Shown piece by piece: positions 43,369 to 53,218 of a stretch of 64,000 nt of DNA; the first letter of the stretch is position 1; every line of letters begins with the position of its first letter. Source of the stretch: Endotrypanum monterogeii (Eukaryota; Euglenozoa; Kinetoplastea; Trypanosomatida; Trypanosomatidae); assembly GCA_000333855.2 (NCBI GenBank), contig CM007317.1:966596-1030595 (forward strand). Reading direction: 5' to 3'. The notes beneath the pieces were generated by a model. The model made no database searches. It was not told where the DNA came from and saw only the letters and a program-made list of their open reading frames with translations. The position numbers and the translations under genes were made by a program.

Positions 43369-43433
43369 NNNNNNNNNNNNNNNNNNNNNNNNNNNNNNNN
43401 NNNNNNNNNNNNNNNNNNNNNNNNNNNNNNNNN
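43369..43433. other. Assembly gap (65 N)
   Basis: N run in a poly-C/CT-rich tract; the true homopolymer length is unknown. Confidence 0.98.
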
Positions 43434-43538
43434 CTTCCTCCTCTCTCTCCCCCCCCCCCCCCTCTCTCCGCTCCGCTCACCCTCCAATGCTTCATTTTCT
43501 CTGCTCTGCGTTGTGCTGCAAAGGTGCACACCTCACCT

Positions 43539-43561
43539 TTTTTTTTTTTTCATTTTCACAG
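43539..43561 (+). promoter_or_regulatory. Putative trans-splice acceptor for RRP12-like gene
   Basis: A T13 tract, then CATTTTCAC and AG at 43560-43561, form a strong pyrimidine-tract/AG acceptor 89 bases upstream of the ATG. The predicted 5' UTR contains the (CA)n array. Confidence 0.65.
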
Positions 43562-43595
43562 TCAAGTTCGTGTGCGCCTTTTCCAGGCCTCGCTG

Positions 43596-43598
<3 letters not shown>

Positions 43599-43628
<30 letters not shown>
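43599..43628. repeat. (CA)n microsatellite in a predicted 5' UTR
   Basis: CA repeat between the predicted splice acceptor (43561) and the ATG (43651) of the RRP12-like gene. Confidence 0.93.
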
Positions 43629-43631
<3 letters not shown>

Positions 43632-43650
43632 GTTTGCTTTTTGCCGCAAA

Positions 43651-46600
43651 ATGGTGGGTAAAGTAAAATCCTCAGGGAGGGCGCTGTCCAGTCGGGGAGC
43701 TGGTGGCCTGCAGCGCCACAAGAAAGGGATGAATCTCAGTCGCAAAAAGGTCTTCGAGGAACAGCAGAAGATATGGAAGAGAAGGGAGCGCATCATCAAG
43801 GAAGAGGAAAGGGCAGCCAAGAAGGAGAAAATGACACACATTCAGAAGCTCAAGAATAAAAAGACACACCAGATCTTTGACCGAGTGACCCTTCACGCTG
43901 TCCAAGATGGCCTAACCAGCGCCATCGAGATGCTCAAGCAAAAGGTAAGCCCGCTGGCTCTGTTTATGAGCGCCTTCACCGCTTTGTCCAAAGCCCCAGA
44001 GCAGCGCCACGTACCCTACATGCTCTCCATCATGGCCGCGTGTGTCCCGAAGCTCACGCAGGGGGTGTTACTGCATCAGCTGCATGCGTGCTTCGGCCTA
44101 TGCGATCAGCTCATGGCCGAATACGGGGCAGGCAATACTCTAGTCGTGGCAAAGGCGCTAAAGCTCGGCGTTACCTTCCTACTTTCCCTCGAGTCCCCAA
44201 CAGAGGAGCAGTTGCAACTTTTGGAAAAACTTGAGCCAAGCAAGCTGCAGGCAGAGGCGATGAAGCTGTACCTTTCCAGCTTCCGCAAGGTGCTCGAGGC
44301 GAGTGCCCTCTGCGCCAACGACGTCTCCGGCCCCGCCCCACGAAGAGACGCAGTTTCGGCCCTCTTTACCCTCAACACTCGGCAGCGTTTTTTCTGCACC
44401 GGACTTCCTGTTTTTGTGCGCGTGTGCCTACGCAACCTCGCTGAAGCTCCAGCTGCGGTGATGTCTGCGGCGCTGGCAGAGCTGACACTGCTTTTCGATC
44501 GCGCGCTTTCTCCCTACATTGTAGAGTCGCAAGAAGGTCAACGGTGCCTCGAGGGACTCCTGTCGGAGGAGCTGCTCTCGCTGCTGAAGCCGCTTCATCA
44601 GCAGAGCTGGGGCATGTCCATGGAGTTGTTAGCGACCATCTTCAAGAGAATGAGCTACCTGAAGCGGGTACAGCCTCCACCGCAGGAGGTCGTCGAGCTA
44701 CAGGATACCTCCGTGGCAGGAGCAGGGGACAACACCGGTGCTGAACATCCCTGTCAAGATCGAAGCAAGACGTACGTGGCCTTTACCGATCGATTCCCAT
44801 CAGTTTCTTTCTTAGTTCGTGTCCTGAATAAACTCCGCGTCATGGACGATGCCGCATTGAACGCCAAGGTAGAGCGTGCACTCGTATCTGTGGGTTGTTG
44901 CATGTACATGCGTGAATTTACACAGCTGCTAGATTTCGATCCGAGAGCCGCATACGCCGCGGAGACGAGTGTGGGGAAAGATGCAGCAGGCAAGGCGGAA
45001 GCGTGTTGGTCGACGAGTTATCTGTTGAACGTGTGGCGCCGAACCTCATCGCACGATTCCCTACGGTTCCTCATTGAGCACTTCTTCCCATCTATTCAGT
45101 TTTGCAGCAAGATGGCTATCGAGGCTGAAAAAGAGCAGCGGGTCGAGGAATTCACACGGTGGTCGGCGCTGCAGGTGCAGTACTGGCGTGTCGCTGCCGG
45201 CTTCTGCCACTACCCGGTGGAGGTGACGCTCGAGTCGTTCCGAGACCTGGCTAAGCAGCTTGTGGGCTTGCTTTCAAACCCTAATTTTGTGAACACTAGT
45301 GCGTCCGCGATTCACGTGCTTTGTAGCGGATACTTTGCGCTGAGTCGCACTGAACAGGATGAAGACGACGACGACGACGACGACGACGACGGCGACGGCA
45401 CCGAAGTTTTACCCGTCGATTTGGCTGCCGAAACTCCCAAGAATTATTTGAAGCAGCGTCATCTCCGCAAAGATGCCCTGGACGAGGATCTTTACGTGCT
45501 TTCGATTACAGATCCGGGATGGAACCCGCACCGCTATCACAACATCACACAAGCTTATGCTCAAGTTGTCTGTGACACGATATTTGCCAAATTCAGCGCA
45601 AACATCATGCCAAAGCTTTGTAATACATTTGAGACACATGATTCGACCGCCGTCCTGTTGGCGATTCAGAGCTTCTCAACGGTATGCAGCAAGAACGTCA
45701 TGACGACAATTCTCGAAGGTATTCTCAATGTGAGCTCAAACATTGCGGAGCAAACGGTAATCAACACCAGTGGTACCAAGACTAAGAATGCCCCTCTTAC
45801 TTCCAAACGCCGTGTCATCCTTGATGTCGCCTGTGCCGTTGTGCCGCAGCTCTCATCAGAGCACGTCATGACTCTATTCCAGGACATTATCGAGCCGGTG
45901 TTGATGGATCCGGCACCGGAGTCACGCCTTCTGCAGAAAAAAGCGTACAAACTTCTCTATGCCATGTTTGAACACCGCATCAAGGATATCTTTTGTGTTC
46001 TTGGCCGCATTCTTGGACTGCTCTCCATTAGTCGCCAGCACGTCACAATCTCCGGTCTCAAGATGCGCATTCGCTGCCTTTCCTGGGCACTGGACGCCTG
46101 CAAAATGTACAGTCCTGACGAGCTGCTGTCTACTATTCGCTCGCTAGTCGGCGAGGTCGTCCTCTTCTCTCGGGAGCGCTCGAGCGAGACGCGGGCGATG
46201 TCAATGGAGGTCCTCGAGAAGATGCAACGCTATATGACTGCCGCTGGTGCACCGATAAACGCGCTGCTGCATATGGTCATTGCGGGACTTTCAGGTAAGA
46301 CGTCGATGATGGTGTCGAGCGCAGTGGTTTGTATGGCGAAGGTGGTGTACTTGACCCACAACGAGTTGCCAGCGTCCGACCTGCAAGCTGCCATGACTGT
46401 TGGCTTTCATCTCATGGAGTCGAAGGAGGTGGAGGTGCGCACGGCAGCGGCTATCTTTGCCCGAATGGCTCTCAAGTTGGCAAAGCGAAGCCCTTCAGTG
46501 AAGGCGGCAGTGGCCAAAGCACTGCCGAAGCTGCTCTACGCCATCGCTCTCGTCACGTCTCAGCCGAGTGTGCCCAGTAACACACGCATGCAGCTCCGTG

Positions 46601-47538
46601 TGCTGCTGGAAAAATGTCTGAAGCGCTTCCCCATTGAGCAGATCGACCCCATCTTCCCTCTGGGTAGTAAAAATTTCCTTCGTTACACACAAAAAATGAT
46701 GAAGCGGGAAGAGAAGAAAGCCGAGAGAGAGCTGAAGAAGCGCAATGAGAGGCAGCATAGTGATTTCGATAAGCTCTTTCTCGGTGCTGCCATGAACGCT
46801 GGGCGTGAGGATGCAGCAGAGGAAGACTTGCTCGGGGCCGGCGCCCTGAGCAGCTTTGTTGCGAAGCACGCCGCGCCTATTTTTCAGGGCTTTGGTGGTG
46901 CCACGATGGGCGGTGACGACAACATGGACGACAGAGATGACGAGTACGACAACATGGTTCTCGAGTTCCAGGATGATGGAAAGCTGCGCATTATCAGCAA
47001 GGAGGAGAAACGTGCAGAGGAGGCACACAAGACTCGCCAGGCGATGGCTGATCGTCTGCTGCGGCGCAGCAACGGTCTAGTGACTCCCTCTGCCTTGAAC
47101 AGCGAGGCGAACTCTCGTCCAGGGAAACGCTCGCGTGCGGAGGACGAAGACTTTGAGAATGAAGAGCTGGCGCTTCGCTACGGCAGCCGTGTGACGGAAG
47201 ATGCGGCCCGGAAGGCGGCGGAGGTGTACCGAGCGGGACGTGGCGCTGTTGGGCCCAGCGCTCTTCAGGTGTCACGCCTGCGTGATCAGAATGCGATGAA
47301 GCGCGACATGAAGCGGCAGCGTGTGGAGGAGGATATCCGGAAGGGTGATGAATATCAAGGAACGGGTGATGGCGATGTGAAGCGCGGCAACCTTGATCCA
47401 TTCGCATATGTGCCGTTGAACCGCCGTTACATGAACCGTCGCAACGCCCACCATGCTGTTCATCGCTTCGAGGTTGTGGCCAACAAGCACCTCAAAGGCA
47501 ACAAGGCAAAGGCGGTAAAGGAGGCGAGAGGCAAGTGA
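43651..47538 (+). CDS. RRP12: RRP12-like protein (NUC173/HEAT-repeat ribosome biogenesis factor)
   Basis: Predicted karyopherin-like factor that escorts pre-40S and pre-60S particles and acts in late rRNA processing. The 1295 residues are near yeast Rrp12 (1228). A very basic N-terminus (about 1-80) precedes long alpha-helical HEAT-type repeats to about residue 1010. The NUC173-like segment lies around 200-420 (for example FVRVCLRNLAEAPAAVMSAALAELTLLF). An acidic Asp run encoded by GAC/GAT repeats lies at about 570-583 inside the otherwise folded part. The C-terminal ~280 residues are charged and disordered. They end with a family-typical block of the DPFAYVPLNRRYMNRR type followed by a Lys-rich tail, likely a nucleolar signal. 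The frame is open from a GTG at 43630 within the CA array; the ATG at 43651 is chosen. Confidence 0.9.
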   Translation: MVGKVKSSGRALSSRGAGGLQRHKKGMNLSRKKVFEEQQKIWKRRERIIKEEERAAKKEKMTHIQKLKNKKTHQIFDRVTLHAVQDGLTSAIEMLKQKVSPLALFMSAFTALSKAPEQRHVPYMLSIMAACVPKLTQGVLLHQLHACFGLCDQLMAEYGAGNTLVVAKALKLGVTFLLSLESPTEEQLQLLEKLEPSKLQAEAMKLYLSSFRKVLEASALCANDVSGPAPRRDAVSALFTLNTRQRFFCTGLPVFVRVCLRNLAEAPAAVMSAALAELTLLFDRALSPYIVESQEGQRCLEGLLSEELLSLLKPLHQQSWGMSMELLATIFKRMSYLKRVQPPPQEVVELQDTSVAGAGDNTGAEHPCQDRSKTYVAFTDRFPSVSFLVRVLNKLRVMDDAALNAKVERALVSVGCCMYMREFTQLLDFDPRAAYAAETSVGKDAAGKAEACWSTSYLLNVWRRTSSHDSLRFLIEHFFPSIQFCSKMAIEAEKEQRVEEFTRWSALQVQYWRVAAGFCHYPVEVTLESFRDLAKQLVGLLSNPNFVNTSASAIHVLCSGYFALSRTEQDEDDDDDDDDDGDGTEVLPVDLAAETPKNYLKQRHLRKDALDEDLYVLSITDPGWNPHRYHNITQAYAQVVCDTIFAKFSANIMPKLCNTFETHDSTAVLLAIQSFSTVCSKNVMTTILEGILNVSSNIAEQTVINTSGTKTKNAPLTSKRRVILDVACAVVPQLSSEHVMTLFQDIIEPVLMDPAPESRLLQKKAYKLLYAMFEHRIKDIFCVLGRILGLLSISRQHVTISGLKMRIRCLSWALDACKMYSPDELLSTIRSLVGEVVLFSRERSSETRAMSMEVLEKMQRYMTAAGAPINALLHMVIAGLSGKTSMMVSSAVVCMAKVVYLTHNELPASDLQAAMTVGFHLMESKEVEVRTAAAIFARMALKLAKRSPSVKAAVAKALPKLLYAIALVTSQPSVPSNTRMQLRVLLEKCLKRFPIEQIDPIFPLGSKNFLRYTQKMMKREEKKAERELKKRNERQHSDFDKLFLGAAMNAGREDAAEEDLLGAGALSSFVAKHAAPIFQGFGGATMGGDDNMDDRDDEYDNMVLEFQDDGKLRIISKEEKRAEEAHKTRQAMADRLLRRSNGLVTPSALNSEANSRPGKRSRAEDEDFENEELALRYGSRVTEDAARKAAEVYRAGRGAVGPSALQVSRLRDQNAMKRDMKRQRVEEDIRKGDEYQGTGDGDVKRGNLDPFAYVPLNRRYMNRRNAHHAVHRFEVVANKHLKGNKAKAVKEARGK

Positions 47539-48435
47539 AGCCCAGCTGTGACCGAGAAGAGAGCAAATAATGTGAAGTATAAATTCCTCACGCCACTGTG
47601 CCGAGTGCTTTTCGCATTGATGGGGGTCTTGCCCGCTTCCTTTGTTCTCAATTTCAGAAGCGCGTTGAGTCTTGACGAAACGCCTCTTCAGTGTCTCCGT
47701 CGGTGATGACGGCACTGCGGCATGCTAGAAAACGTTTTCACATGAGGGTACGCGCAGAGAGTAGCAGAGGAGAGCGTTTAAGTAGTGTTTCCGTTGATTT
47801 ATTTACTTTTTTTTTCGTTTAGTTTTTTTTTTTTTGCACGGAGAGAGGAGGGGGGAAGGTGTGCTGCAGTGCTTGGGCATGTATCGGGTTTGGTTGTTGT
47901 TCACCCTCCGGCTCGCTTTTTAAATGAATTTCGAGTAATAATAATACAAAGGCAAGCAATCTTTATTTTGGTAAGGAATAACCAGCCTACAAAATTTCAA
48001 AGCCGAAAGGCATCATGGGGTTTCGGAAAAAAAAAATAATGGCAGGTGCTCACCCGCCACCACCACCTCCATCTCTTCTTCCTCCTCTTCCCATCTAAAC
48101 GTTCCCCTTCCCCCAGGTGCACAAAAAAAAAAAAGGAAGAAAGGGTGATTATTGTGTACATTTTTTAAAGTACCTTTGCAGCGTACCACATGATGATGGT
48201 GCGTTTTAGCGTACTTGGCTCATGGTTGGGGAGGGGGAGGAGGAGGGAGGGGGTCATGGCACAGAGAGTTGAATGACAAGGCGACCAGAGACTCGCCTTC
48301 TGCCCACATGACTATATATTTATATATGTATGTATGTGTGTGTGCATGAATACCTTTCGCCTAGCCCCATATTTATCTCCGTTATTCCTCACGCTCACTC
48401 GCTTTACTGTATGCCATCACATCTCCTCCTACCTT

Positions 48436-48480
<45 letters not shown>

Positions 48481-48836
48481 ATTCCATTACATATCTTTTC
48501 TTTCGGTATCGGTGCTCATAGAGAAAAAAAGAGAACATATTCGTGAAGCGAATCTCTACCTCCTATTTTTACCCTTGCATACATTAGTGCCAAGGCGATT
48601 TTATTTTTATCAGTTAATTTTCTTCTTTTGTTTAGCATCCGTATATCGCCAGACGTGGTGGACTGTTCGCAAATATCGGTCTGTATCTTTTCTCACGTCC
48701 CCCCCCTCTCTCCCGTGCTTTCACTCTACCTCCTTTTTCCTTTCATACACCACGAGCACGACCGGGTTGGAAGGCTACACTAAGCTTTCTCATACATCTT
48801 ATGGTTTTGAAGAGACACAGCCTGTCTCTCGCAAAA
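47539..48836. other. Intergenic spacer with (TA)n array
   Basis: No gene seen. T runs lie near 47807-47834, an A12 run near 48123, and a (TA)n array at about 48441-48475. Pyrimidine-rich sequence at 48700-48745 may support splicing for the next gene. Confidence 0.65.
48441..48475. repeat. (TA)n microsatellite
   Basis: TA repeat of about 35 bases in the spacer upstream of the M32 carboxypeptidase gene. Confidence 0.93.
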
Positions 48837-50336
48837 ATGGAGGCATACAAGCAGCTCGAGACGATCTGCACGAAGGTCTACCGCCTTGACCACTTCCTGG
48901 GCCTAGCCAGCTGGGATATGCACACTTACATGCCCCCTAAAGGGGAGGAGTCGCGTGGTGAGGCGATGGCGACGCTCACGGAGATGCGGTTTGGCTTGAT
49001 TACCGCACCCGAGGTGAAGGACCTCATCAAAAGTGCCACCCAGGGCTGCGAAGAGTTGAGCCCAGTACAACGCGCTAATCTACGTGAGATCGAGCGTACT
49101 TGGAAAGCTGCTACTGCCTTGCCCCCGGAGTTCGTGAGCCGCAAATCCCGTCTCACAACACGCGCCCACAGCGTGTGGCGCGACAGCCGCGCAGCAAACG
49201 ACTTCACCAAGTTTTTGCCGATACTAAAAGAGTTGGTGGCGGTGGCGCGCGAGGAGGGTTCTTACCTCTCTGCTGGTACCTCCCTTTCCCCTTACGAGGC
49301 TCTCATGGATCAATACGAGCCGGGTATTACCACGGCGAAGTTGGATGACGTGTACGCTAACGTAAAGTCGTGGTTGCCGAAGATGATCCAAGATATTGTC
49401 CAGAAGCAGGCAAGTGACGCGGTGATGGAGTTCTCCAAGTCCTTTCCACTTGACAAGCAGGAAGCACTGTGCAAGGAGTTCATGAAGATCTGGGGCTTCG
49501 ATGCAGACGCTGGTCGCCTGGATGTCAGCCCTCACCCTTTCACCGGAATGACGAAGGAGGACTGCCGACTCACTGTGAACTATACCGAAAAAGACTTTCT
49601 TCAGAGCCTTTACGGTCTCATCCATGAGGGTGGTCATGGGAAGTACGAGCAGAACTGTGGCCCACGCGAGCTTATTACACAGCCAGTGTGCAACGCCCGT
49701 TCTCTGGGCGTGCATGAGAGTCAGAGCCTGTTTGCCGAGTTTCAGATTGGTCACTCAACCCCTTTTATCGAGTATCTCGCGTCTCGCCTGCCCGAGTTTT
49801 TCGAGGCCCAGCCCGCCCTCTTGCCCGAGAACATGCGCAAGGTGCTGCAGCACGTGAAGCCGGGCTTTATTCGTATCGATGCAGACGAGGTATGTTATCC
49901 GTTGCACGTGATCCTGCGCTACGAAATCGAGCGCGACCTCATGGAAGGAAAGATAGAGGCTGAGGATGTGCCACGCGTCTGGAACCAAAAGATGCGCGAG
50001 TATCTGGGCCTGTCAACGGAAGGTCGTGACGACCTCGGGTGCCTACAGGATGTGCATTGGTCCATGGGTTCGCTCGGCTATTTTCCCACCTACTCACTTG
50101 GTGCCATGTATGCAGCACAGATCATGGCGACGATCCGCAAGGAATTAGGTGACGATACCGTAGACAAGTGCCTACGGAACGGTGAGCTGGGACCTCTTTT
50201 GGAGAAGCAAAAGGAAAAGATTTGGGACCACGGCTCGATCTACGAGACAAACGACCTGATCAAACGCGCGACTGGCGAAACACTGAACCCTGAGTACCTA
50301 CGCCGTCATCTTGAGACCCGCTATCTGAAGTCCTGA
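48837..50336 (+). CDS. M32-family metallocarboxypeptidase
   Basis: Zinc carboxypeptidase of the Thermus-carboxypeptidase (M32) family, predicted cytosolic, removing C-terminal residues from peptides. The zinc site is intact: HEGGH at 263-267 (HExxH, with Glu264 catalytic) and third ligand Glu294 in the GVHESQS motif. Other family segments are RIDADEVCYPLHVILRYEIER and DVHWSMGSLGYFPTYSLGAMYAAQI, the latter near the C-terminus. M32 enzymes are common in bacteria and archaea and are known in trypanosomatids but absent from animals. The frame also contains an ATG at 48801, 12 codons earlier. I prefer 48837 because MEAYKQLE starts at the family core and gives 499 residues, the length I recall for the Leishmania enzyme. 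Which ATG is used depends on the splice site. Confidence 0.92.
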   Translation: MEAYKQLETICTKVYRLDHFLGLASWDMHTYMPPKGEESRGEAMATLTEMRFGLITAPEVKDLIKSATQGCEELSPVQRANLREIERTWKAATALPPEFVSRKSRLTTRAHSVWRDSRAANDFTKFLPILKELVAVAREEGSYLSAGTSLSPYEALMDQYEPGITTAKLDDVYANVKSWLPKMIQDIVQKQASDAVMEFSKSFPLDKQEALCKEFMKIWGFDADAGRLDVSPHPFTGMTKEDCRLTVNYTEKDFLQSLYGLIHEGGHGKYEQNCGPRELITQPVCNARSLGVHESQSLFAEFQIGHSTPFIEYLASRLPEFFEAQPALLPENMRKVLQHVKPGFIRIDADEVCYPLHVILRYEIERDLMEGKIEAEDVPRVWNQKMREYLGLSTEGRDDLGCLQDVHWSMGSLGYFPTYSLGAMYAAQIMATIRKELGDDTVDKCLRNGELGPLLEKQKEKIWDHGSIYETNDLIKRATGETLNPEYLRRHLETRYLKS

Positions 50337-50420
50337 ATCAGGGTGGGAAGGGATGTCGTGCTTTCTCATGGGATATAAAGCACATCAATAGCTAACCCCT
50401 CCCCCCACCTGTGTCGAATA

Positions 50421-50451
<31 letters not shown>

Positions 50452-51940
50452 TTATATATATATTACATGCACATAAAGCGCACGTTTTTTTTTTTTTACG
50501 TCTTTTCTCTCAGCTTTTTCTTCCTTCCTCCTCTTTCTGTTTACCCTCTTCGTTTCCATCATCTTTTTTTTTGTTGTTGTTGTTGTTGTTGTAGCTGATC
50601 TCAACTGAGCCCTCGGAGGCAAAAAAAAAAGGAGGTGTGAGAGGAGAGGGTGGTGTCCACTTCAGCTTTTCTTGGGTAGTTGCGCGACAGTGCCCTCGTC
50701 TCTCCTCCTTTATTTCCCGCCACCCTCCTCACTACCTTCCTACGAAATCAACAAACGGGAAAAAAAAAAAGCAACCACTGAAACACACAACAAACAACTT
50801 TCTGGCATGATTCACTCACATACACCTCGATGGTATGGTGTGGTTTGTTACAGCGGGTATCAATCTAATCGAAGCTGCTCCTCCACCACTTTCTGATAAC
50901 GTGGAACAAAATGAAGGAATCTCCTCCGGTGCCTTTGGATTATATCAGGTCTCTCAGGTGATGGAACATGCAGTCGAGCCGTGGTAAGCTCAAAAGGAAT
51001 TCGTTGATATATATCGCTTCGCTTCTCCCCTCTTTGCGCGCTGGGTACTACAAGTGCGAAAGGGAGCAGGATACATTGATTTTTATGGCGAGTTATGTCG
51101 ACAGTGTGGACAGAAACACAGCACTCTCGATGCATGAGGTATGAGGGTTTGGGGTGAGGCTTTGCTGTCTTTCTTTTTTCTGACAGGAGAGGGGCGGCGT
51201 ACTCTTTCTTCATGTGTGCTGTCGGAATCACCCTCTCACGACTCTTTTTCTCTTCTTCTGCATTCTGTAACGCCTTCTTTCCTTGGTGTTTTGTTTCTTC
51301 GTTTTTTTTTTCTCTTGTCGTAAACATGCACACACACGTCAAAAAAATATATACTTCTTTATTACGCGTGAAAACATATGCATAAACAAATTAATAAACA
51401 TACACATACACACACATACACACACATATATACATATTTATATACATATATATGTGTGTGGATGGATGGATGCCTGAATGGACTAAATCGCATACACGTT
51501 TTGACCCACACCACACGGTGATCAGAACCAGGAACGTATACGCTTTCCGCTTACTCGAATCGCTGTCCCCCCCCTCTTTTCACAGGTACACAGAGCTATC
51601 TTCAAGTCCTCCACTCTCCTTCGGTATAACACCCGCTTACGCCCCACACGCATACGCCTCCCGGGTAACTATTCTTAACGGATCGTCTCCGGTTAACCCG
51701 TCTTTTTTTTTTCCGTTGAATCTTTGTGTTTCTCTGGTGGTCTTGTGACTGTTGCTCTGAAGCCGCTCCACGGAACTCATTAGCAATTCCCCTGCTCCCC
51801 CCCCCCAAAAAAAAAAGAGCTATCGAGTGAGTTTTCCGTTTCGTCTGGGGTCATTTTTCCCCTCACGCCATCTGTATGCATTGCCGTTGGTGTTTTTCGC
51901 ACGCATCGCATTGACGAAATTACAACGCCACCACCTCACA
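50337..51940. other. Intergenic spacer with TA, TTG and CA repeats
   Basis: No gene seen. A (TA)n array with TTTA variants lies at about 50418-50463, (TTG)n at about 50571-50592, and CA/TA mixed repeats at about 51401-51455. A C10-A10 block lies at 51798-51817. The last 114 bases are open in frame with the next gene, discussed separately. Confidence 0.65.
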
Positions 51941-53218
51941 ATGGGAGAGCCCATCACATTCGCAAATGGGCGTCTGGTGGTGCCAAATAACCCTATTATT
52001 CCCTTTATTGAGGGGGACGGGATCGGCAAGGATATCACAGAAGTAGCACACCAGGTGTTTGATGCAGCGGTTGCGAAGGCCTACGGCACCACTAGAAAAA
52101 TCTCTTGGTTAGAGGTGCTGGCGGGTGAGAAGGCGTTCGAGAAAAAAAACAGCTGGTTGCCCGATGAAACTATTGAAGCATTTAAAAACTATTTTGTGGG
52201 AATAAAGGGCCCGCTGGCCACCCCTGTTGGCGAAGGCATTCGCTCGCTCAATGTGGTGCTGCGCCGTGAGTTGGACCTGTTTGTATGTCAGCGCCCTGTG
52301 CGATGGTTTATGGGTGTCGGCTCCCCTATTCACCATCCAGAATGGGTGGATATGGTCGTCTTCCGCGAGAACACGGAAGATATATACTCCGGCATCGAGT
52401 TCGCCCAGGGCACCTCTGAGGCCGCTCGGTTTGGAGAGTTCCTTGAGAAGGAGATGGGTGTGAAGGCGACACGATTCCCTCTTACCAGTGCGTACGGCGT
52501 GAAGCCCATCTCTGTTGAGGGAAGCGAGCGGTTGGTGCGGGCGGCTGTCAAGTACGCTATTGATCATCACCTTCCCTCGGTGACGTTGGTGCACAAGGGC
52601 AACATTATGAAGTTCACAGAGGGGGGCTTCAAGAAGTGGAGCTACGCGTTGGTGGAGCGTGAATTCGCAGGGAGCGCCTTTACCATGATGCAGTACGAGG
52701 CGATGAAAACTAAAAGCGGCAAGGAGGCAGCCGATAAGGCGCTTCGAGAGGCCACAGAAAGCGGCAAAGTCGTCATCAAAGATTGCATCTGCGACGCGTT
52801 CCTGCAAAATACAATTCTCCGCCCATCAGACTATAGTGTGGTCGCAACAATGAACCTCAATGGCGATTATATCTCGGACCAACTTGCTGCGCTGGTCGGC
52901 GGCATCGGCATCGCACCCGGTGCCAACATCAACTACGAAACCGGTCACGCAATTTTTGAAGCGACGCACGGGACGGCACCGGATATCGCTGGGCAAGGTA
53001 AAGCGAACCCATCATCGCTCATCCTCTCTGGGGCTATGATGTTTGATTACATAGGCTGGTCTGAAGTGTCTGTACGCATCATCAACGCGCTAGAAATGGT
53101 CTTTCAATCGAATCAGGCAACCGGCGACCTTGCTCGACAAATGAAAGGGGCGAAGTCACTCTCTACGGCCGATTTCGGCCAGCAGATTATCAAAAAGATA
53201 AACGGCGACGGGGTTTAG
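51941..53218 (+). CDS. Isocitrate dehydrogenase, bacterial type, predicted NAD+-specific
   Basis: Oxidative decarboxylation of isocitrate to 2-oxoglutarate. The 425 residues align along their whole length with the homodimeric Escherichia coli-type enzyme (416): NPIIPFIEGDGIGKDIT, GIRSLNVVLRRELDL, FRENTEDIYSGIE, TLVHKGNIMKFTEG, KDCICDAFLQ and NLNGDYISD. The substrate serine, arginines, tyrosine, lysine and metal aspartates are in place. Cofactor positions differ from the NADP+ enzyme: Asp348, Ile349 and Ala355 stand where E. coli has Lys344, Tyr345 and Val351, and Gly395 replaces Tyr391, though Arg399 (395) is kept. This set points to NAD+. No PTS1 is present. The ATG at 51941 is the first in frame; 38 in-frame, acid-free codons precede it without an ATG. 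Trypanosomatids are known to have two divergent isocitrate dehydrogenases, and this appears to be the bacterial-like one. Confidence 0.93.
   Translation: MGEPITFANGRLVVPNNPIIPFIEGDGIGKDITEVAHQVFDAAVAKAYGTTRKISWLEVLAGEKAFEKKNSWLPDETIEAFKNYFVGIKGPLATPVGEGIRSLNVVLRRELDLFVCQRPVRWFMGVGSPIHHPEWVDMVVFRENTEDIYSGIEFAQGTSEAARFGEFLEKEMGVKATRFPLTSAYGVKPISVEGSERLVRAAVKYAIDHHLPSVTLVHKGNIMKFTEGGFKKWSYALVEREFAGSAFTMMQYEAMKTKSGKEAADKALREATESGKVVIKDCICDAFLQNTILRPSDYSVVATMNLNGDYISDQLAALVGGIGIAPGANINYETGHAIFEATHGTAPDIAGQGKANPSSLILSGAMMFDYIGWSEVSVRIINALEMVFQSNQATGDLARQMKGAKSLSTADFGQQIIKKINGDGV

Larger units (their letters stand above)
42980..43650. other. Intergenic region with poly-C tract and N gap
   Basis: A long C tract (about 43328-43368) runs into 65 unknown bases (43369-43433) and a second C run near 43451-43462. 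A (CA)n array lies at about 43599-43628, between the splice acceptor and the next ATG. No gene. Confidence 0.75.

Noticed and set aside
43630..43650. Seven-codon GTG-started extension of the RRP12-like protein
   Set aside because: The GTG lies at the end of a CA array; the ATG at 43651 starts the family-like basic N-terminus.
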